Below are positions 35,152 to 44,092 of a DNA stretch of 64,000 nucleotides, piece after piece (within the stretch, counting starts at the first letter, position 1; each line of letters opens with the position of its first letter). The notes beneath the pieces are model-generated. The model ran no database searches. It had not been told where the DNA came from and saw only the letters and a program-made list of their open reading frames with translations. The stretch is taken from assembly GCA_963675425.1 (NCBI GenBank), contig OY776214.1, positions 3,224,001 through 3,288,000 on the forward strand, given 5' to 3'. The position numbers and the translations under genes are program-made. Origin of the DNA: Sporobacter sp963675425 (GTDB lineage Bacteria > Bacillota > Clostridia > Oscillospirales > Oscillospiraceae).

Positions 35152-35715
35152 ATGGACTGTACAAAATGTACGCAAAAGGGCTGCCGCAACGGGCAGCCCT
35201 GCGTTGACCGCAGCGGCGCTTATATTGAGCGGTACGCTCAGGATGAAAATCACGAGCTTATAAAAACCGCGTCGGCTCTCGTGGATAACGGCCGCGCCGG
35301 TACGCTCAGCCGGCTGGAAGAAATCACGGAATACGTTCAGCGCCGCGGCTATGAGAAAATAGGTGTTGCGTATTGCTACGGGCTGGAGAAATACGCAGTG
35401 CTGTTACGCAAGTACTTCGACCGGCATGGTATCAAAACAGTTTTCGTTTCCTGTACGGTGGACGGCGTGACGGAAAGTGACGTTGATCCGGATAAGACGA
35501 GCCGCACCGTATCCTGCAATCCGATCGGGCAGGCAGCCGTTTTAAACGGCGCCGGCGTCAGTCTGACGCTTCTCATGGGCCTGTGCCTTGGACACGATAT
35601 CCTGATTCAAAAGCACCTGAACATGGATTTCACGACTTTTATTGTCAAGGACCGCGTTAATGGCCACAACCCGATGCAGGCCTTGAAAGATATTGAGAAA
35701 GGGGAAGAGGCGTAA
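35152..35715 (+). CDS. DUF1847 family, cysteine-rich metal-binding-like protein
   Basis: A 187-residue protein. The N-terminus MDCTKCTQKGCRNGQPC packs four cysteines as a likely metal site. The body has GVAYCYGLEKYAVLLRKYF, the SCNPIGQAAVLNGAG signature and GLCLGHDILIQKH, which match DUF1847. Family members are found in anaerobes and are thought to bind metal or an iron-sulfur cluster; no reaction is known. It precedes the K+ channel gene by 33 bases. Confidence 0.82.
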   Translation: MDCTKCTQKGCRNGQPCVDRSGAYIERYAQDENHELIKTASALVDNGRAGTLSRLEEITEYVQRRGYEKIGVAYCYGLEKYAVLLRKYFDRHGIKTVFVSCTVDGVTESDVDPDKTSRTVSCNPIGQAAVLNGAGVSLTLLMGLCLGHDILIQKHLNMDFTTFIVKDRVNGHNPMQALKDIEKGEEA

Positions 35716-35748
35716 AAGCCTGGCCGTCTGTAAAAAGGAGCGCATATT

Positions 35749-36747
35749 ATGAAAAGACGAAAGCTTCTTCTTATACTGATACTTATTCTGGCGGTTCTTT
35801 TAATCGGCATCGTCGGTTATTCACAGCTGCTCGGCGTGGATCTTATCGACGCTTTTTACATGACGGTTATCACTATATCAACTGTCGGATACGGTGAAGT
35901 CGCGCCGATGACGGACGCCGGTAAAATTTTCAGTATCGGTCTTATATTTTCGGGGCTGGCTGTTGTGGGGTATGGATTATCCAGCGTGTTCTCGATGTTT
36001 TTTGAAGGCGAATTGAAGGACGTGTGGAGGAGAAAACGCATGGAAACGAAGATTGAGCATTTAAAGGATCATTTTATCGTCTGCGGCGCGGGAGACGTGG
36101 CGATGACGGTCATTGAACGCTTTAAAGAACAATCGATCAGCTTTGTCGTTATTGAAAAAGATGAAGAACTGGCTGATGAACTGACGCTGGACGGCATCCT
36201 CACCGTCCACGGCGACGCCACGCATGAATCGACGCTTGAAAAGGCCGGCATTAAAAAAGCAAAGGGTATCGTGTGCGTTTTAGCCAGCGACGCCGACAAT
36301 GTATTTACAGTACTTACCGCGCGCCAAATGAACGAGAAGATTTATATTGTTTCAAAAGCCGTTGAGAAAAGCGCCCACACCAAGCTGCTGAAAGCCGGCG
36401 CCAATAAGACCATATCGCCCAATGAGATCGTCGGGCAGCGAATCGCGGCACTGATGATCCGCCCGTCGCTCATTTCTTTTTTGGATATTATTACCCGCGC
36501 CGGCGACGTCACACTAGACCTGGAGGAGGTCACCATTCCACAGCGCTCTTCTCTTGTAGGACAGCATTTATATGAAGCCAAAATCCCGGAGAAAACAGGG
36601 CTGATCGTTCTGGCTGTCAAAGGCCGGGGTGAAAATAATCTCGTTTTTAATCCTAATTCCAGCGTCCTGTTGGATGAGGGCGACACGATGATTGTCCTCG
36701 GCACCAAAGAGCAGGTCCAGCAGCTGCGTAATATGGTCGGCGTATAG
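35749..36747 (+). CDS. Potassium channel protein with RCK (TrkA) domains
   Basis: A 332-residue channel subunit. Two membrane helices (about 5-25 and 60-82) flank the selectivity filter TISTVGYGEVAP near residue 44. A TrkA-N/RCK domain follows from about 103 (FIVCGAGDVAMTVIE nucleotide loop) and a TrkA-C domain from about 245. This is the MthK/Kch plan, with a tetrameric pore gated by ligand binding to the RCK ring. AAAGGAG precedes the ATG by about 8 bases. The next small membrane gene follows after 21 bases. Confidence 0.92.
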   Translation: MKRRKLLLILILILAVLLIGIVGYSQLLGVDLIDAFYMTVITISTVGYGEVAPMTDAGKIFSIGLIFSGLAVVGYGLSSVFSMFFEGELKDVWRRKRMETKIEHLKDHFIVCGAGDVAMTVIERFKEQSISFVVIEKDEELADELTLDGILTVHGDATHESTLEKAGIKKAKGIVCVLASDADNVFTVLTARQMNEKIYIVSKAVEKSAHTKLLKAGANKTISPNEIVGQRIAALMIRPSLISFLDIITRAGDVTLDLEEVTIPQRSSLVGQHLYEAKIPEKTGLIVLAVKGRGENNLVFNPNSSVLLDEGDTMIVLGTKEQVQQLRNMVGV

Positions 36748-36768
36748 TAACTGAAAGGATGCGTTTAA

Positions 36769-37293
36769 ATGGCGGGGAATAAAAAACCGTCTGGAAAGCC
36801 AAAGATATTCTGGCGTATTTTCATATCGTTGGTAGGTGCTGCGCTTATTTTAATCGCTATCGTTGAGCTTGTGTTGTATTTATTCGGGGCGACAGCGGCA
36901 GCCGAGGTAACCGTCCGGCGACAGGGCGGCTCAAACGATGGGGCGATGCCGGGTCAACGATACACATGGTCTGTCGACTATACCTACATAGATCAAGACG
37001 GCAAACAGCACGACGGACATACGACGCGTCGTGGCAGCGATTATTCAGTACAGACCGATCATCGTGTTTATTATTTTACGTTCGCGCCCTTTGTCAGCGC
37101 GCTGGAGAGCGACGCCGAGCCCGGCTTCAGTCAGCTTTTGTTTTTTGCGGCAGGTATTATTCTCATAGCTGTTATGAACAAAAGGAAGAAGTCGCCCAAG
37201 AAAAAAGAGGCTGCAGCCACTAAAGCCGCCGTACTGCCGGTCATCACCGACTACGACGACAGCGTCGAAGAATACTATCACAAAGACGATTAA
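36769..37293 (+). CDS. Small membrane protein, DUF3592-like
   Basis: A 174-residue protein with one membrane helix near residues 13-37 and a second near 118-137. The extracellular part between them has YTWSVDYTYIDQDGKQHDG, and the tail is lysine-rich and then acidic. The layout resembles DUF3592-type proteins. AAAGGA lies about 10 bases upstream. It ends the channel unit; function unknown. Confidence 0.6.
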   Translation: MAGNKKPSGKPKIFWRIFISLVGAALILIAIVELVLYLFGATAAAEVTVRRQGGSNDGAMPGQRYTWSVDYTYIDQDGKQHDGHTTRRGSDYSVQTDHRVYYFTFAPFVSALESDAEPGFSQLLFFAAGIILIAVMNKRKKSPKKKEAAATKAAVLPVITDYDDSVEEYYHKDD

Positions 37294-37356
37294 ACAGGGA
37301 CCCAGTTTTCGCAATGTTATATTACGAGCATCCGGTACGGATAGCCCGTATTGATT

Positions 37357-37382
37357 GAAAAAGCCGCTTACACGGCTTTTTC
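37357..37382. terminator. Terminator (repeated cassette)
   Basis: GAAAAAGCCG pairs with CGGCTTTTTC. The stem and the following CGACAGTCTAA recur at 45096-45131. It serves the two convergent genes here. Confidence 0.8.
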
Positions 37383-37425
37383 GACAGTCTAAAGTATCTG
37401 ATAACGGATATCTTGGTTTCCTTGG

Positions 37426-38184
37426 TTACTGTTGAAATGACAGCTTGTTGGCGTTTCGTATAACCTCCACCGCCTGAGCCGCCTGTGTTGAAAGCGAAGA
37501 CGGTACGGGAATTGTCACCGTTTCATGGCGCGGCGCTGGATACGCAACAGCCATGTATGTAAGGCTGATGCAGGGGCAGGGAAGCGTTTTTGCCGGCTCT
37601 GTGCCATACGCTATAGATGTCAGCCGGGCACCCGGGACACTCCAGGAATGCATGTTTCCGTAGGCATAAACGCCACCTTCGGAGAGGCTGACAAGCGCCT
37701 GGGAGCGCCGGACTTTTTTAGTGCGATAGGCCGTCGTGATAAAGTGTACGGCAGTGAAGAAGACGTCGATACCCAAAAAAATAAGAATAAACAGGGGATC
37801 GACCGCCAAGGAGAGAATAACACCGAGCAGGACGCTGAACGCATAAATAATAAAAAGCAAGGCCGAGTTTTTTGATTTAATATCCTCGGCCTCCTGTTCA
37901 CTGAAGGCTCGGTAGAGTTCGGTCGGCATAACATATGTTAAGAGAGAAGCGCCGGTAAGCATCTTTGTGAAATCACTGTTGAGCCGCCTAAAATAGTAAA
38001 ACATGACAATGGCTGTTATGGATAAAAGGATTCCGATCATTATAAATGCAAAACCGCCGTCCATCCCGTTAAAACCGGACATTAAAAGCGGAAGCCAGAG
38101 CAAATTAAAAACGCCCAGCAGACCAACAATCAGCAGAACCCACGCGATAATGATCGGCGTTTTATAAAGCTTTGGTTTTTTCAT
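37426..38184 (-). CDS. Hypothetical membrane protein
   Basis: A 252-residue protein with four hydrophobic segments as two pairs: about residues 9-35 and 44-64, then 107-126 and 130-150. The C-terminal 95 residues are soluble, with SEGGVYAYGNMHSWSVPGA and TVTIPVPSSL, and may form a small beta domain. No family was recognised. It is divergent from the region to its left and convergent with the channel operon; the upstream gene is the SDR enzyme, separated by hairpins. Confidence 0.6.
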   Translation of the reverse strand: MKKPKLYKTPIIIAWVLLIVGLLGVFNLLWLPLLMSGFNGMDGGFAFIMIGILLSITAIVMFYYFRRLNSDFTKMLTGASLLTYVMPTELYRAFSEQEAEDIKSKNSALLFIIYAFSVLLGVILSLAVDPLFILIFLGIDVFFTAVHFITTAYRTKKVRRSQALVSLSEGGVYAYGNMHSWSVPGARLTSIAYGTEPAKTLPCPCISLTYMAVAYPAPRHETVTIPVPSSLSTQAAQAVEVIRNANKLSFQQ

Positions 38185-38243
38185 ATGTCACCGGCCTTTC
38201 GTGGTATTGGTAAAGATTATAACATATATGGTCTGCCACGTGC

Positions 38244-38273
38244 AAAAAGCCGACGGTTTCCCATCGGCCTTTT
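38244..38273. terminator. Imperfect hairpin terminator of the SDR gene
   Basis: AAAAAGCCGACGG and CCATCGGCCTTTT pair with two mismatches around TTTC; it lies 18 bases past the minus-strand stop. Confidence 0.6.
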
Positions 38274-38291
38274 ATGTCGGCTTATCAACGT

Positions 38292-39083
38292 TTAATGCGT
38301 CAGCGCGTAACCGCCGTCAATGTTCAGGACAGCACCCGTCATGGCATCAGAAGCGTCGCTGGCCAGATAGGACGCAAGCGCACCTATCTCGACAGCTTCG
38401 GCAAAGCGCCCGATCGGGATCGTTTCGCACATGGCTTTGTACGCTTCGCCCTGGATGCCCTTGGAGAAATTGGAGAAGGTAAAGCCGGGGGCGATGGCGT
38501 TGACTCGGATGCCGTACTGGCAGACCTCCGACGCGAGAACTTTTGTAAAGTGGTTAAGCGCGGCTTTGGCCGAGGCATAGGCAATCATCCGGGGATTTTG
38601 ATTGCAGATAAGACCGGCGTTGGAGGTAATATTGATAACGCGGCCGCCCTTGCCTCTATCGCGCATATGCTTGCAGACAAGATAACACATCCGGACGGCG
38701 CCGTTTAAGTCGATATTCTGACATTCAAACCAGGAGGTGAGATCCTCGTCCATATCCAGCAGATCGCCGACCGTCCCGATACCCGCATTGTTTACGAGCA
38801 CGTCTATGCTGCCAAAATCCTTGATGGCCTCAGCCACAGCCAGCTTGCAGCTGCCGAAGTCTGAAATATCGGCTTTGTAAAAAGCAAATTTGCCCGTGTA
38901 TTTATCCTTGAAGTCCATCACAACGTCCTTGGCTGTGTTGGTGTCGCGCGCCATGATGATGACATTGGCACCCTGATGCGCGAAAGCCGTGGCGATGCCA
39001 AGCCCGATGCCCTTGCTGCCGCCCGTAACAATGGCGGTTTTTCCGGTGAGATCGAATGCGTGGTCCATTGAGGTGATATGCAT
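38292..39083 (-). CDS. SDR family NAD(P)-dependent oxidoreductase
   Basis: A 263-residue classical short-chain dehydrogenase. It has the TGGSKGIGLGIA cofactor loop near residue 20, the NNAG motif near 92, the catalytic Ser in INITSNAG near 150 and YASAK (Tyr and Lys) near 167, and ends in the family-typical LNIDGGYA. An Arg after the first strand (MARD) is consistent with NADP use. GGAGGA precedes the ATG by about 7 bases. It follows the phosphofructokinase by 48 bases and may be read with it. Substrate unknown. Confidence 0.92.
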   Translation of the reverse strand: MHITSMDHAFDLTGKTAIVTGGSKGIGLGIATAFAHQGANVIIMARDTNTAKDVVMDFKDKYTGKFAFYKADISDFGSCKLAVAEAIKDFGSIDVLVNNAGIGTVGDLLDMDEDLTSWFECQNIDLNGAVRMCYLVCKHMRDRGKGGRVINITSNAGLICNQNPRMIAYASAKAALNHFTKVLASEVCQYGIRVNAIAPGFTFSNFSKGIQGEAYKAMCETIPIGRFAEAVEIGALASYLASDASDAMTGAVLNIDGGYALTH

Positions 39084-39130
39084 ATTTATTCCTCCAGTAT
39101 ATTTACATATAGCGCAATTTGACTTGGACT

Positions 39131-40372
39131 TTAATCGACAAGGACCTTTTTAAGACGGGCAAAGCGCGGTAATCCGTGCTCGAGGGCACGCTGGTTTTCG
39201 CCCTGAATAAGCGGAAGCGCATAGTCTATAAAAGCCGGCAGAATATTATTGCCCGCTTCATTGATCCATTCGCGCGGGACCTTTTTTTCCACATTGGCAA
39301 CGGACTCCAGCGGCTGCAGGATCATTTTGCAGCTATACTTGCCGTTGTTGTTTACCCGCTCAAATGCCGCCATTTTTCCGGTTACACCGCTGAGGGCGCT
39401 TGTGACGGCAAAACGTCCGGCCTCAACCGCCTCGTCGATGTCCGTCTGGGAGGCCAGGTGCGCGCCGCAGCGCTGCAGAAGGCTCAGCTCGATCCCGCGG
39501 ACCTTGGCCTCTGTTTTAAGGCGTATGAGCCCCGCCAGTGTGGCCGCCAGGCCACCGAGCTGCGCGTGGCCGAACCCATCCGTTACGGACAGCTTCGCTT
39601 CCGATACAAACGTCCCGTCGGCGTAATGAATGCCCTCAGAAACGGCAACGAGACATTTGCCTTTTTCATTATAGATTTTAGTAACGTCTTCAATAAAGTC
39701 CTCGACGCTGAAATGGACCTCCGGAAGGTAGATAAGGTCCGGCGGCGCGCAGGCAATTGCCGCCAGAGACGCCGCGCCCGTCAGCCAGCCGGCGTGCCGG
39801 CCCATAATCTCGACAACTGTGACGGTCCCGACGTCGTACACGTGCGTATCCTTGCAGACCTCTGCAACAGAGGTAGCTATGTATTTGGCCGCGCTGCCGT
39901 AGCCGGGGCAGTGGTCGGTTCCCCACAGGTCGTTGTCTATGGTTTTTGGTATGCCGATGACGCGGCACTCGTAGCCGGATTTCTCCATGAAGCGGCTGAC
40001 TTTGCTGCAGGTGTCCATGGAGTCGTTGCCGCCGTTATAAAAAAAATAGCGTATATCTCGTTTTTTAAAGACTTCAAGGATGCGTTTATAGTCTGTATCG
40101 TCTTTGTCTGGATCGGGCATCTTGTATCGGCAGGATCCTAGCTCGGATGACGGTGTGTTCATCAGAAGCTGAAGCTCGTATTCGTCCTCCTGACCCAAAT
40201 CATAAAGTGTATCATTCAATACGCCCGTGATGCCGTGTGCCGCGCCGTATACATTCGTGATTTCCGGCGCCTCCAGCGCCGTTTTAATCACACCGTAGGC
40301 ACTGGCGTTAATAACGGCCGTCGGGCCGCCGGATTGGGCGAATAAGCAAGCGCCAATCAGTTTTTCTGGCAT
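39131..40372 (-). CDS. 6-phosphofructokinase, probably pyrophosphate-dependent
   Basis: A 413-residue phosphofructokinase. The N-terminal FAQSGGPTAVINAS, the GGNDSMDT loop near residue 104, PKTIDNDLWGTDH near 135 and MGRHAGWLTGAASLA near 185 define the family. Lysine in PKTIDND (Gly in ATP enzymes) and the longer chain point to use of pyrophosphate. The ATG at 40372 has GGGAGGA about 6 bases upstream, against an upstream methionine with no site. It is divergent from class II aldolase, so glycolytic genes face each other around a shared control region. Confidence 0.88.
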   Translation of the reverse strand: MPEKLIGACLFAQSGGPTAVINASAYGVIKTALEAPEITNVYGAAHGITGVLNDTLYDLGQEDEYELQLLMNTPSSELGSCRYKMPDPDKDDTDYKRILEVFKKRDIRYFFYNGGNDSMDTCSKVSRFMEKSGYECRVIGIPKTIDNDLWGTDHCPGYGSAAKYIATSVAEVCKDTHVYDVGTVTVVEIMGRHAGWLTGAASLAAIACAPPDLIYLPEVHFSVEDFIEDVTKIYNEKGKCLVAVSEGIHYADGTFVSEAKLSVTDGFGHAQLGGLAATLAGLIRLKTEAKVRGIELSLLQRCGAHLASQTDIDEAVEAGRFAVTSALSGVTGKMAAFERVNNNGKYSCKMILQPLESVANVEKKVPREWINEAGNNILPAFIDYALPLIQGENQRALEHGLPRFARLKKVLVD

Positions 40373-40445
40373 AATTGTCCTCCCGAAATGCTCTGACTTT
40401 AACAAAAATAATATCATAATAACACTGTAAAATCAAACCGTAAAT

Positions 40446-40486
40446 ACGTCCCGCCGCCTTGAAAACGGGACGTGATGTGGTAAAAT
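40446..40486 (+). promoter_or_regulatory. Aldolase promoter with overlapping inverted repeat
   Basis: TTGAAA (40459-40464) and TAAAAT (40481-40486) are spaced by 16 bases. ACGTCCCG (40446-40453) and CGGGACGT (40466-40473) form a perfect 8-base inverted repeat across the -35 box, the expected position of a repressor site. Confidence 0.45.
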
Positions 40487-40572
40487 GATGTAAAGCGGAA
40501 AATATAATGTCAACAATGGTAAAGGGCCCAGCTAATCTTTTGCTCTTTGCCTTAAGCTGAAAGGAGAACAGT

Positions 40573-41508
40573 ATGCCGATTGTCACATCCACGCAGATGT
40601 TTAAAAACGCTTATGAAGGCGGCTACGCCATCGGTGCTTTCAACGTCAACAACATGGAGATCATTCAGGGAATAACCGAGGCGGCCCAGGAAGTCAGCGC
40701 GCCGCTCATCCTGCAGGTCTCGGCCGGCGCCAGAAAATATGCCAAGCACGTCTATCTCATGAAGCTCATTGAGGCCGCCGAAGCGGATACCGGACTTCCC
40801 ATCGTCGTCCATCTTGATCACGGGGAAAACTTTGAGGTATGCAAATCGTGTATCGACGGCGGCTTTACCTCCGTCATGATCGACGGATCGAAGCATGCTT
40901 TTGAGGATAATATCCGTTTGACGCGCGAGGTCGTTGAATACGCGCACGCGCGCGGTGTCGTCGTGGAAGGGGAACTCGGAAAGCTTGCCGGTATTGAAGA
41001 CGACGTCAACGTTTCGGATGAAGACGCCAGCTTCACCAAGCCGTCTGAGGTGGAGGAATTTGTGACGAAGACCGGCGTTGACTCTCTGGCGATTGCCATC
41101 GGCACGAGTCACGGCGCGTATAAATTTAAGCCGGGGCAAAAGCCGCGCTTGCGCTTTGATATCCTGGAGGAGGTTGGCCGGCGTTTGCCGGGATTCCCGA
41201 TCGTTCTGCACGGTGCATCATCCGTTATACCTGAGCTTGTCACCATCATCAACAAAAACGGCGGCGAGATGCCGGATGCCGTCGGCATCCCGGAGGACAT
41301 GCTGCGCCAGGCGGCTGGACTCGCCGTGTGCAAAATAAATATTGATTCGGACCTGCGATTGGCCATGACGGCGGGAATCCGCCAGCATCTCGTTAAAAAC
41401 CCGTCAGACTTCGACCCGCGCAAGTATCTTGCGCCCGGACGGGACATGATCCATGAGCTCGTTAAAAACAAACTTGTCAATGTCCTTGGCTGTGACGGCA
41501 AAGCTTAA
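40573..41508 (+). CDS. fba: Class II fructose-bisphosphate aldolase
   Basis: A 311-residue zinc aldolase that splits fructose 1,6-bisphosphate. Zinc ligands and catalytic residues show in VVHLDHGENFEVC near residue 80, VEGELGKLAGIEDDV near 134 (family Glu), IAIGTSHGAYKFKP near 176, VLHGASSV near 213 and KINIDSDLRLA near 255. Length is as expected. AAAGGAG is about 7 bases before the ATG. It is divergent from the phosphofructokinase gene and ends at a strong terminator. Confidence 0.95.
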   Translation: MPIVTSTQMFKNAYEGGYAIGAFNVNNMEIIQGITEAAQEVSAPLILQVSAGARKYAKHVYLMKLIEAAEADTGLPIVVHLDHGENFEVCKSCIDGGFTSVMIDGSKHAFEDNIRLTREVVEYAHARGVVVEGELGKLAGIEDDVNVSDEDASFTKPSEVEEFVTKTGVDSLAIAIGTSHGAYKFKPGQKPRLRFDILEEVGRRLPGFPIVLHGASSVIPELVTIINKNGGEMPDAVGIPEDMLRQAAGLAVCKINIDSDLRLAMTAGIRQHLVKNPSDFDPRKYLAPGRDMIHELVKNKLVNVLGCDGKA

Positions 41509-41549
41509 AATCAAACGCGCCACAGATGCTAATTAAATAGTACGGGAAT

Positions 41550-41587
41550 AAACCCTGTTCAGTCATAAATGAACAGGGTTTTGTTTT
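41550..41587 (+). terminator. Terminator of the aldolase gene
   Basis: AAACCCTGTTCA pairs perfectly with TGAACAGGGTTT, followed by TTGTTTT. Confidence 0.85.
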
Positions 41588-41830
41588 ACGTTTACATAGT
41601 TATCGGTACTGCATTACGCGCACTATATCCAAACTTTGCTGAAATAAACCAATATTCACAATGTCAACATCAACAAAAACACGCCGCACGAACCACGAAA
41701 GTATGTGTAAATCAGCATTGAAATATAGATAATGGTTTATACTGAACAAAATAATAATAAAGAAAATTGAAAATTCGTTTATTTAATCCATTGACTTTTG
41801 ATATGCAATGTACACTCGTTTTGTGCGCGC

Positions 41831-41859
41831 TTGACAAATGTCTAAATCGTTGTTAGCAT
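41831..41859 (+). promoter_or_regulatory. Promoter of the glycine betaine importer
   Basis: TTGACA (41831-41836), a 17-base spacer and TAGCAT (41854-41859), about 200 bases upstream of the first gene. Confidence 0.5.
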
Positions 41860-41879
41860 TTAATAAACTATAAAAATCT

Positions 41880-41913
41880 AATAGCCGGCTCGTTACGGAG
41901 CAGGCTATTTTAT
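41880..41913 (+). promoter_or_regulatory. Leader hairpin, possible attenuator
   Basis: AATAGCC pairs with GGCTATT, and inside GCTC with GAGC. TTTTATATT follows. It lies about 20 bases past the promoter and would end transcription before the importer unless bypassed. Confidence 0.4.
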
Positions 41914-42057
41914 ATTGATAATATACAACATTTTATTTTTCAAACAGAATGGGACGGGGCGGGAGAAATATATTAAAGCTCTAAATGGAAAACTTATAAA
42001 TATGTTGATTAATTAGTGCAAGCCTGACTTTCGATCATAAAGCTAGGATGGTAAAAA

Positions 42058-43257
42058 ATGAGTAAACTAGTTGTTAAAAACCTATACAAAGTTTTTGGCG
42101 CAAATCCAAAGCATGGCATTAAGCTCATAAAAGACGGAAAGGGAAAAGACGAGATCCTCAAAGAAACCGGCCTCACAGTCGGCGTGAATAACGTTAGTTT
42201 CGAAGTAACGGCCGGGGAGACATTTGTCATTATGGGATTATCCGGAAGCGGGAAATCAACGGTGATACGGTGTCTTAATCGTCTTATTGAACCGACGGCG
42301 GGCAGCATCGTTTTAGACGGAAAAGATATTCTTGAAATGACAAAAAAGGAACTAACGGACGTACGGCGTACGTCGATGAGTATGGTCTTTCAGAATTTTG
42401 CGCTGCTGCCAAACAGAAAAATCTTATCGAACGTTGAATATGGGCTCGAGGTCCAGGGGATCGATAAGAGCTTAAGAATGGAAAAAGCTTATGAAGCCCT
42501 GAAGCTTGTCGGCCTGGAAGGTTATGAAGACCAGTATCCCGATCAGCTCAGCGGTGGCATGAAACAGCGCGTCGGTCTGGCACGGGCGCTGGCCAACGAT
42601 CCGGAGATACTTTTAATGGACGAAGCTTTCAGCGCGCTTGACCCGTTGATCCGAAGCGATATGCAAGACGAGCTGATTGATTTGCAGCAAAAAATGAAAA
42701 AGACCATTATCTTTATCACACACGATTTAAACGAAGCGCTTAAGCTTGGTGACCGGATCATGCTCATGAAGGACGGCCAGGTGATCCAAATTGGAAGGCC
42801 GGAAGATATACTGTCAAATCCGGCAGACGAATATGTCGAACGGTTTGTTAAAGGGGTCGACAAAAGCGATATCCTAACGGCGGCCGATATTATGGTAAAA
42901 CCATGGACAACGGTCAACATCAGTCAAGGACCGCATGTGGCGATGAAGGAATTCAGGCAATACGGCACAGAAACACTCCTTGTAACGAAGGAAGGCCGGA
43001 TATTAGTCGGCTCGGTTTCTATTGACGATATCAAAAAAGCTATTAACGAGGGGAAAAAGACGTTAGAGGACATTGTTCAAAAGGACGTTGTAAATATGGT
43101 CAAGTCGGACCACAGCTTCAAGGATATCATCGAATTGACACTCCAGTCATCGGTACCGGTAGCAGTTGTTGATGATTCAAACAAATTATTGGGCGTAATT
43201 GTTAAAAGCTGTGTACTGCGCGCCCTGATATCGGAAAGGAGTGACGTCAATGCCTAG
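42058..43257 (+). CDS. opuAA: Glycine betaine/L-proline ABC transporter ATP-binding protein
   Basis: A 399-residue ATPase of the OpuA/ProV type. The N-terminal NLYKVFGANPKHGIKLIKDG insertion is specific to this group. Walker A is GLSGSGKST near residue 64, the signature LSGGMKQRVGLARAL near 163 and Walker B ILLMDEAFSALDP near 182. Two CBS domains occupy about 280-390 and in OpuA sense ionic strength or nucleotides. GGATGG lies about 7 bases before the ATG. Start of a three-gene osmoprotectant importer. Confidence 0.95.
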   Translation: MSKLVVKNLYKVFGANPKHGIKLIKDGKGKDEILKETGLTVGVNNVSFEVTAGETFVIMGLSGSGKSTVIRCLNRLIEPTAGSIVLDGKDILEMTKKELTDVRRTSMSMVFQNFALLPNRKILSNVEYGLEVQGIDKSLRMEKAYEALKLVGLEGYEDQYPDQLSGGMKQRVGLARALANDPEILLMDEAFSALDPLIRSDMQDELIDLQQKMKKTIIFITHDLNEALKLGDRIMLMKDGQVIQIGRPEDILSNPADEYVERFVKGVDKSDILTAADIMVKPWTTVNISQGPHVAMKEFRQYGTETLLVTKEGRILVGSVSIDDIKKAINEGKKTLEDIVQKDVVNMVKSDHSFKDIIELTLQSSVPVAVVDDSNKLLGVIVKSCVLRALISERSDVNA

Positions 43258-44074
43258 GTTACCTATTGGCGACCTTTTCGAGAGCTTCGTTGATTATCTT
43301 CAAGTGGCGTGGTCGGGTTTCTTTGCCATCATCCGGGGATTCATTGATAATTTCGTGGGCGGTTTGGATTTTATTCTATCCGCGGCGCCTTTCTGGCTTT
43401 TAGCCATTATAATTGCCGTTATCGCATATTTTAGAAACGGCAAGGGTCTGGCTTTATTCAGCCTGATCGGTTTGCTTTTAATCACCACCATGGATCTTTG
43501 GGATGAGACGATTGTGACGCTGTCGCTGATATTCGCGGCGACGCTTCTGGCTTTGATTATCGGCATACCGCTTGGAATCCTGGCGGCAAAGTTTAACGTA
43601 CTCAACAAGGTCCTGCGGCCCATATTGGATTTTATGCAGACGATGCCGGCGTTTGTTTATCTCATCCCGTCCGTGCTGTTTTTCAGAATCGGCGCCGTTC
43701 CGGCTGTTATTTCTACGATTATTTTTGCGATGCCCCCAGCGATACGTCTGACCAATCTGGGTATCCGACAAGTGCCCGAAGAGCTTGTCGAAGCCGGACG
43801 ATCATTCGGTTCTAAATGGTATCAAATGCTGTTCAAGATACAATTACCGCTTGCCACGCCAACTATTTTGGCCGGCGTCAACCAATGTATTATGCTGTCT
43901 CTTTCCATGGTTGTCATTGCGTCCATGATCGGGGCCGGAGGCCTCGGTTCAATCGTTTTGACCGGCGTATCCTCCTTAAAGGTCGGCATGAGCTTTGAAG
44001 GCGGACTGGCCGTCGTGGTTATCGCTATTATATTAGATCGGTTAACACAGGGTAAAACCTTGAGAAATAAGTAA
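43250..44074 (+). CDS. opuAB: Glycine betaine ABC transporter permease
   Basis: A 274-residue permease with six to seven membrane helices. The conserved loop VPEELVEAGRSFGSKWYQMLFK-type EAA motif lies near residue 165 (key residues EA.RSFG), and FMQTMPAFVYLIP near 127 is typical of OpuAB/ProW. The ATG at 43250 follows AAAGGAG by 8 bases and overlaps the ATPase stop by 8 bases, so the pair is translationally coupled. Confidence 0.93.
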   Translation: MPRLPIGDLFESFVDYLQVAWSGFFAIIRGFIDNFVGGLDFILSAAPFWLLAIIIAVIAYFRNGKGLALFSLIGLLLITTMDLWDETIVTLSLIFAATLLALIIGIPLGILAAKFNVLNKVLRPILDFMQTMPAFVYLIPSVLFFRIGAVPAVISTIIFAMPPAIRLTNLGIRQVPEELVEAGRSFGSKWYQMLFKIQLPLATPTILAGVNQCIMLSLSMVVIASMIGAGGLGSIVLTGVSSLKVGMSFEGGLAVVVIAIILDRLTQGKTLRNK

Positions 44075-44092
44075 ACAACTGGGAGGAAAAAC

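Larger units (their letters stand above)
41509..42057. other. Long leader region of the betaine importer
   Basis: After the aldolase terminator, about 470 AT-rich bases hold no gene. They contain a promoter (41831-41859), a hairpin (41880-41909) and about 150 bases of leader before the first importer gene. Confidence 0.5.

Noticed and set aside
39176..40141. Long plus-strand open frame of 321 codons
   Set aside because: It is the antisense shadow of the phosphofructokinase gene, whose motifs are clear.
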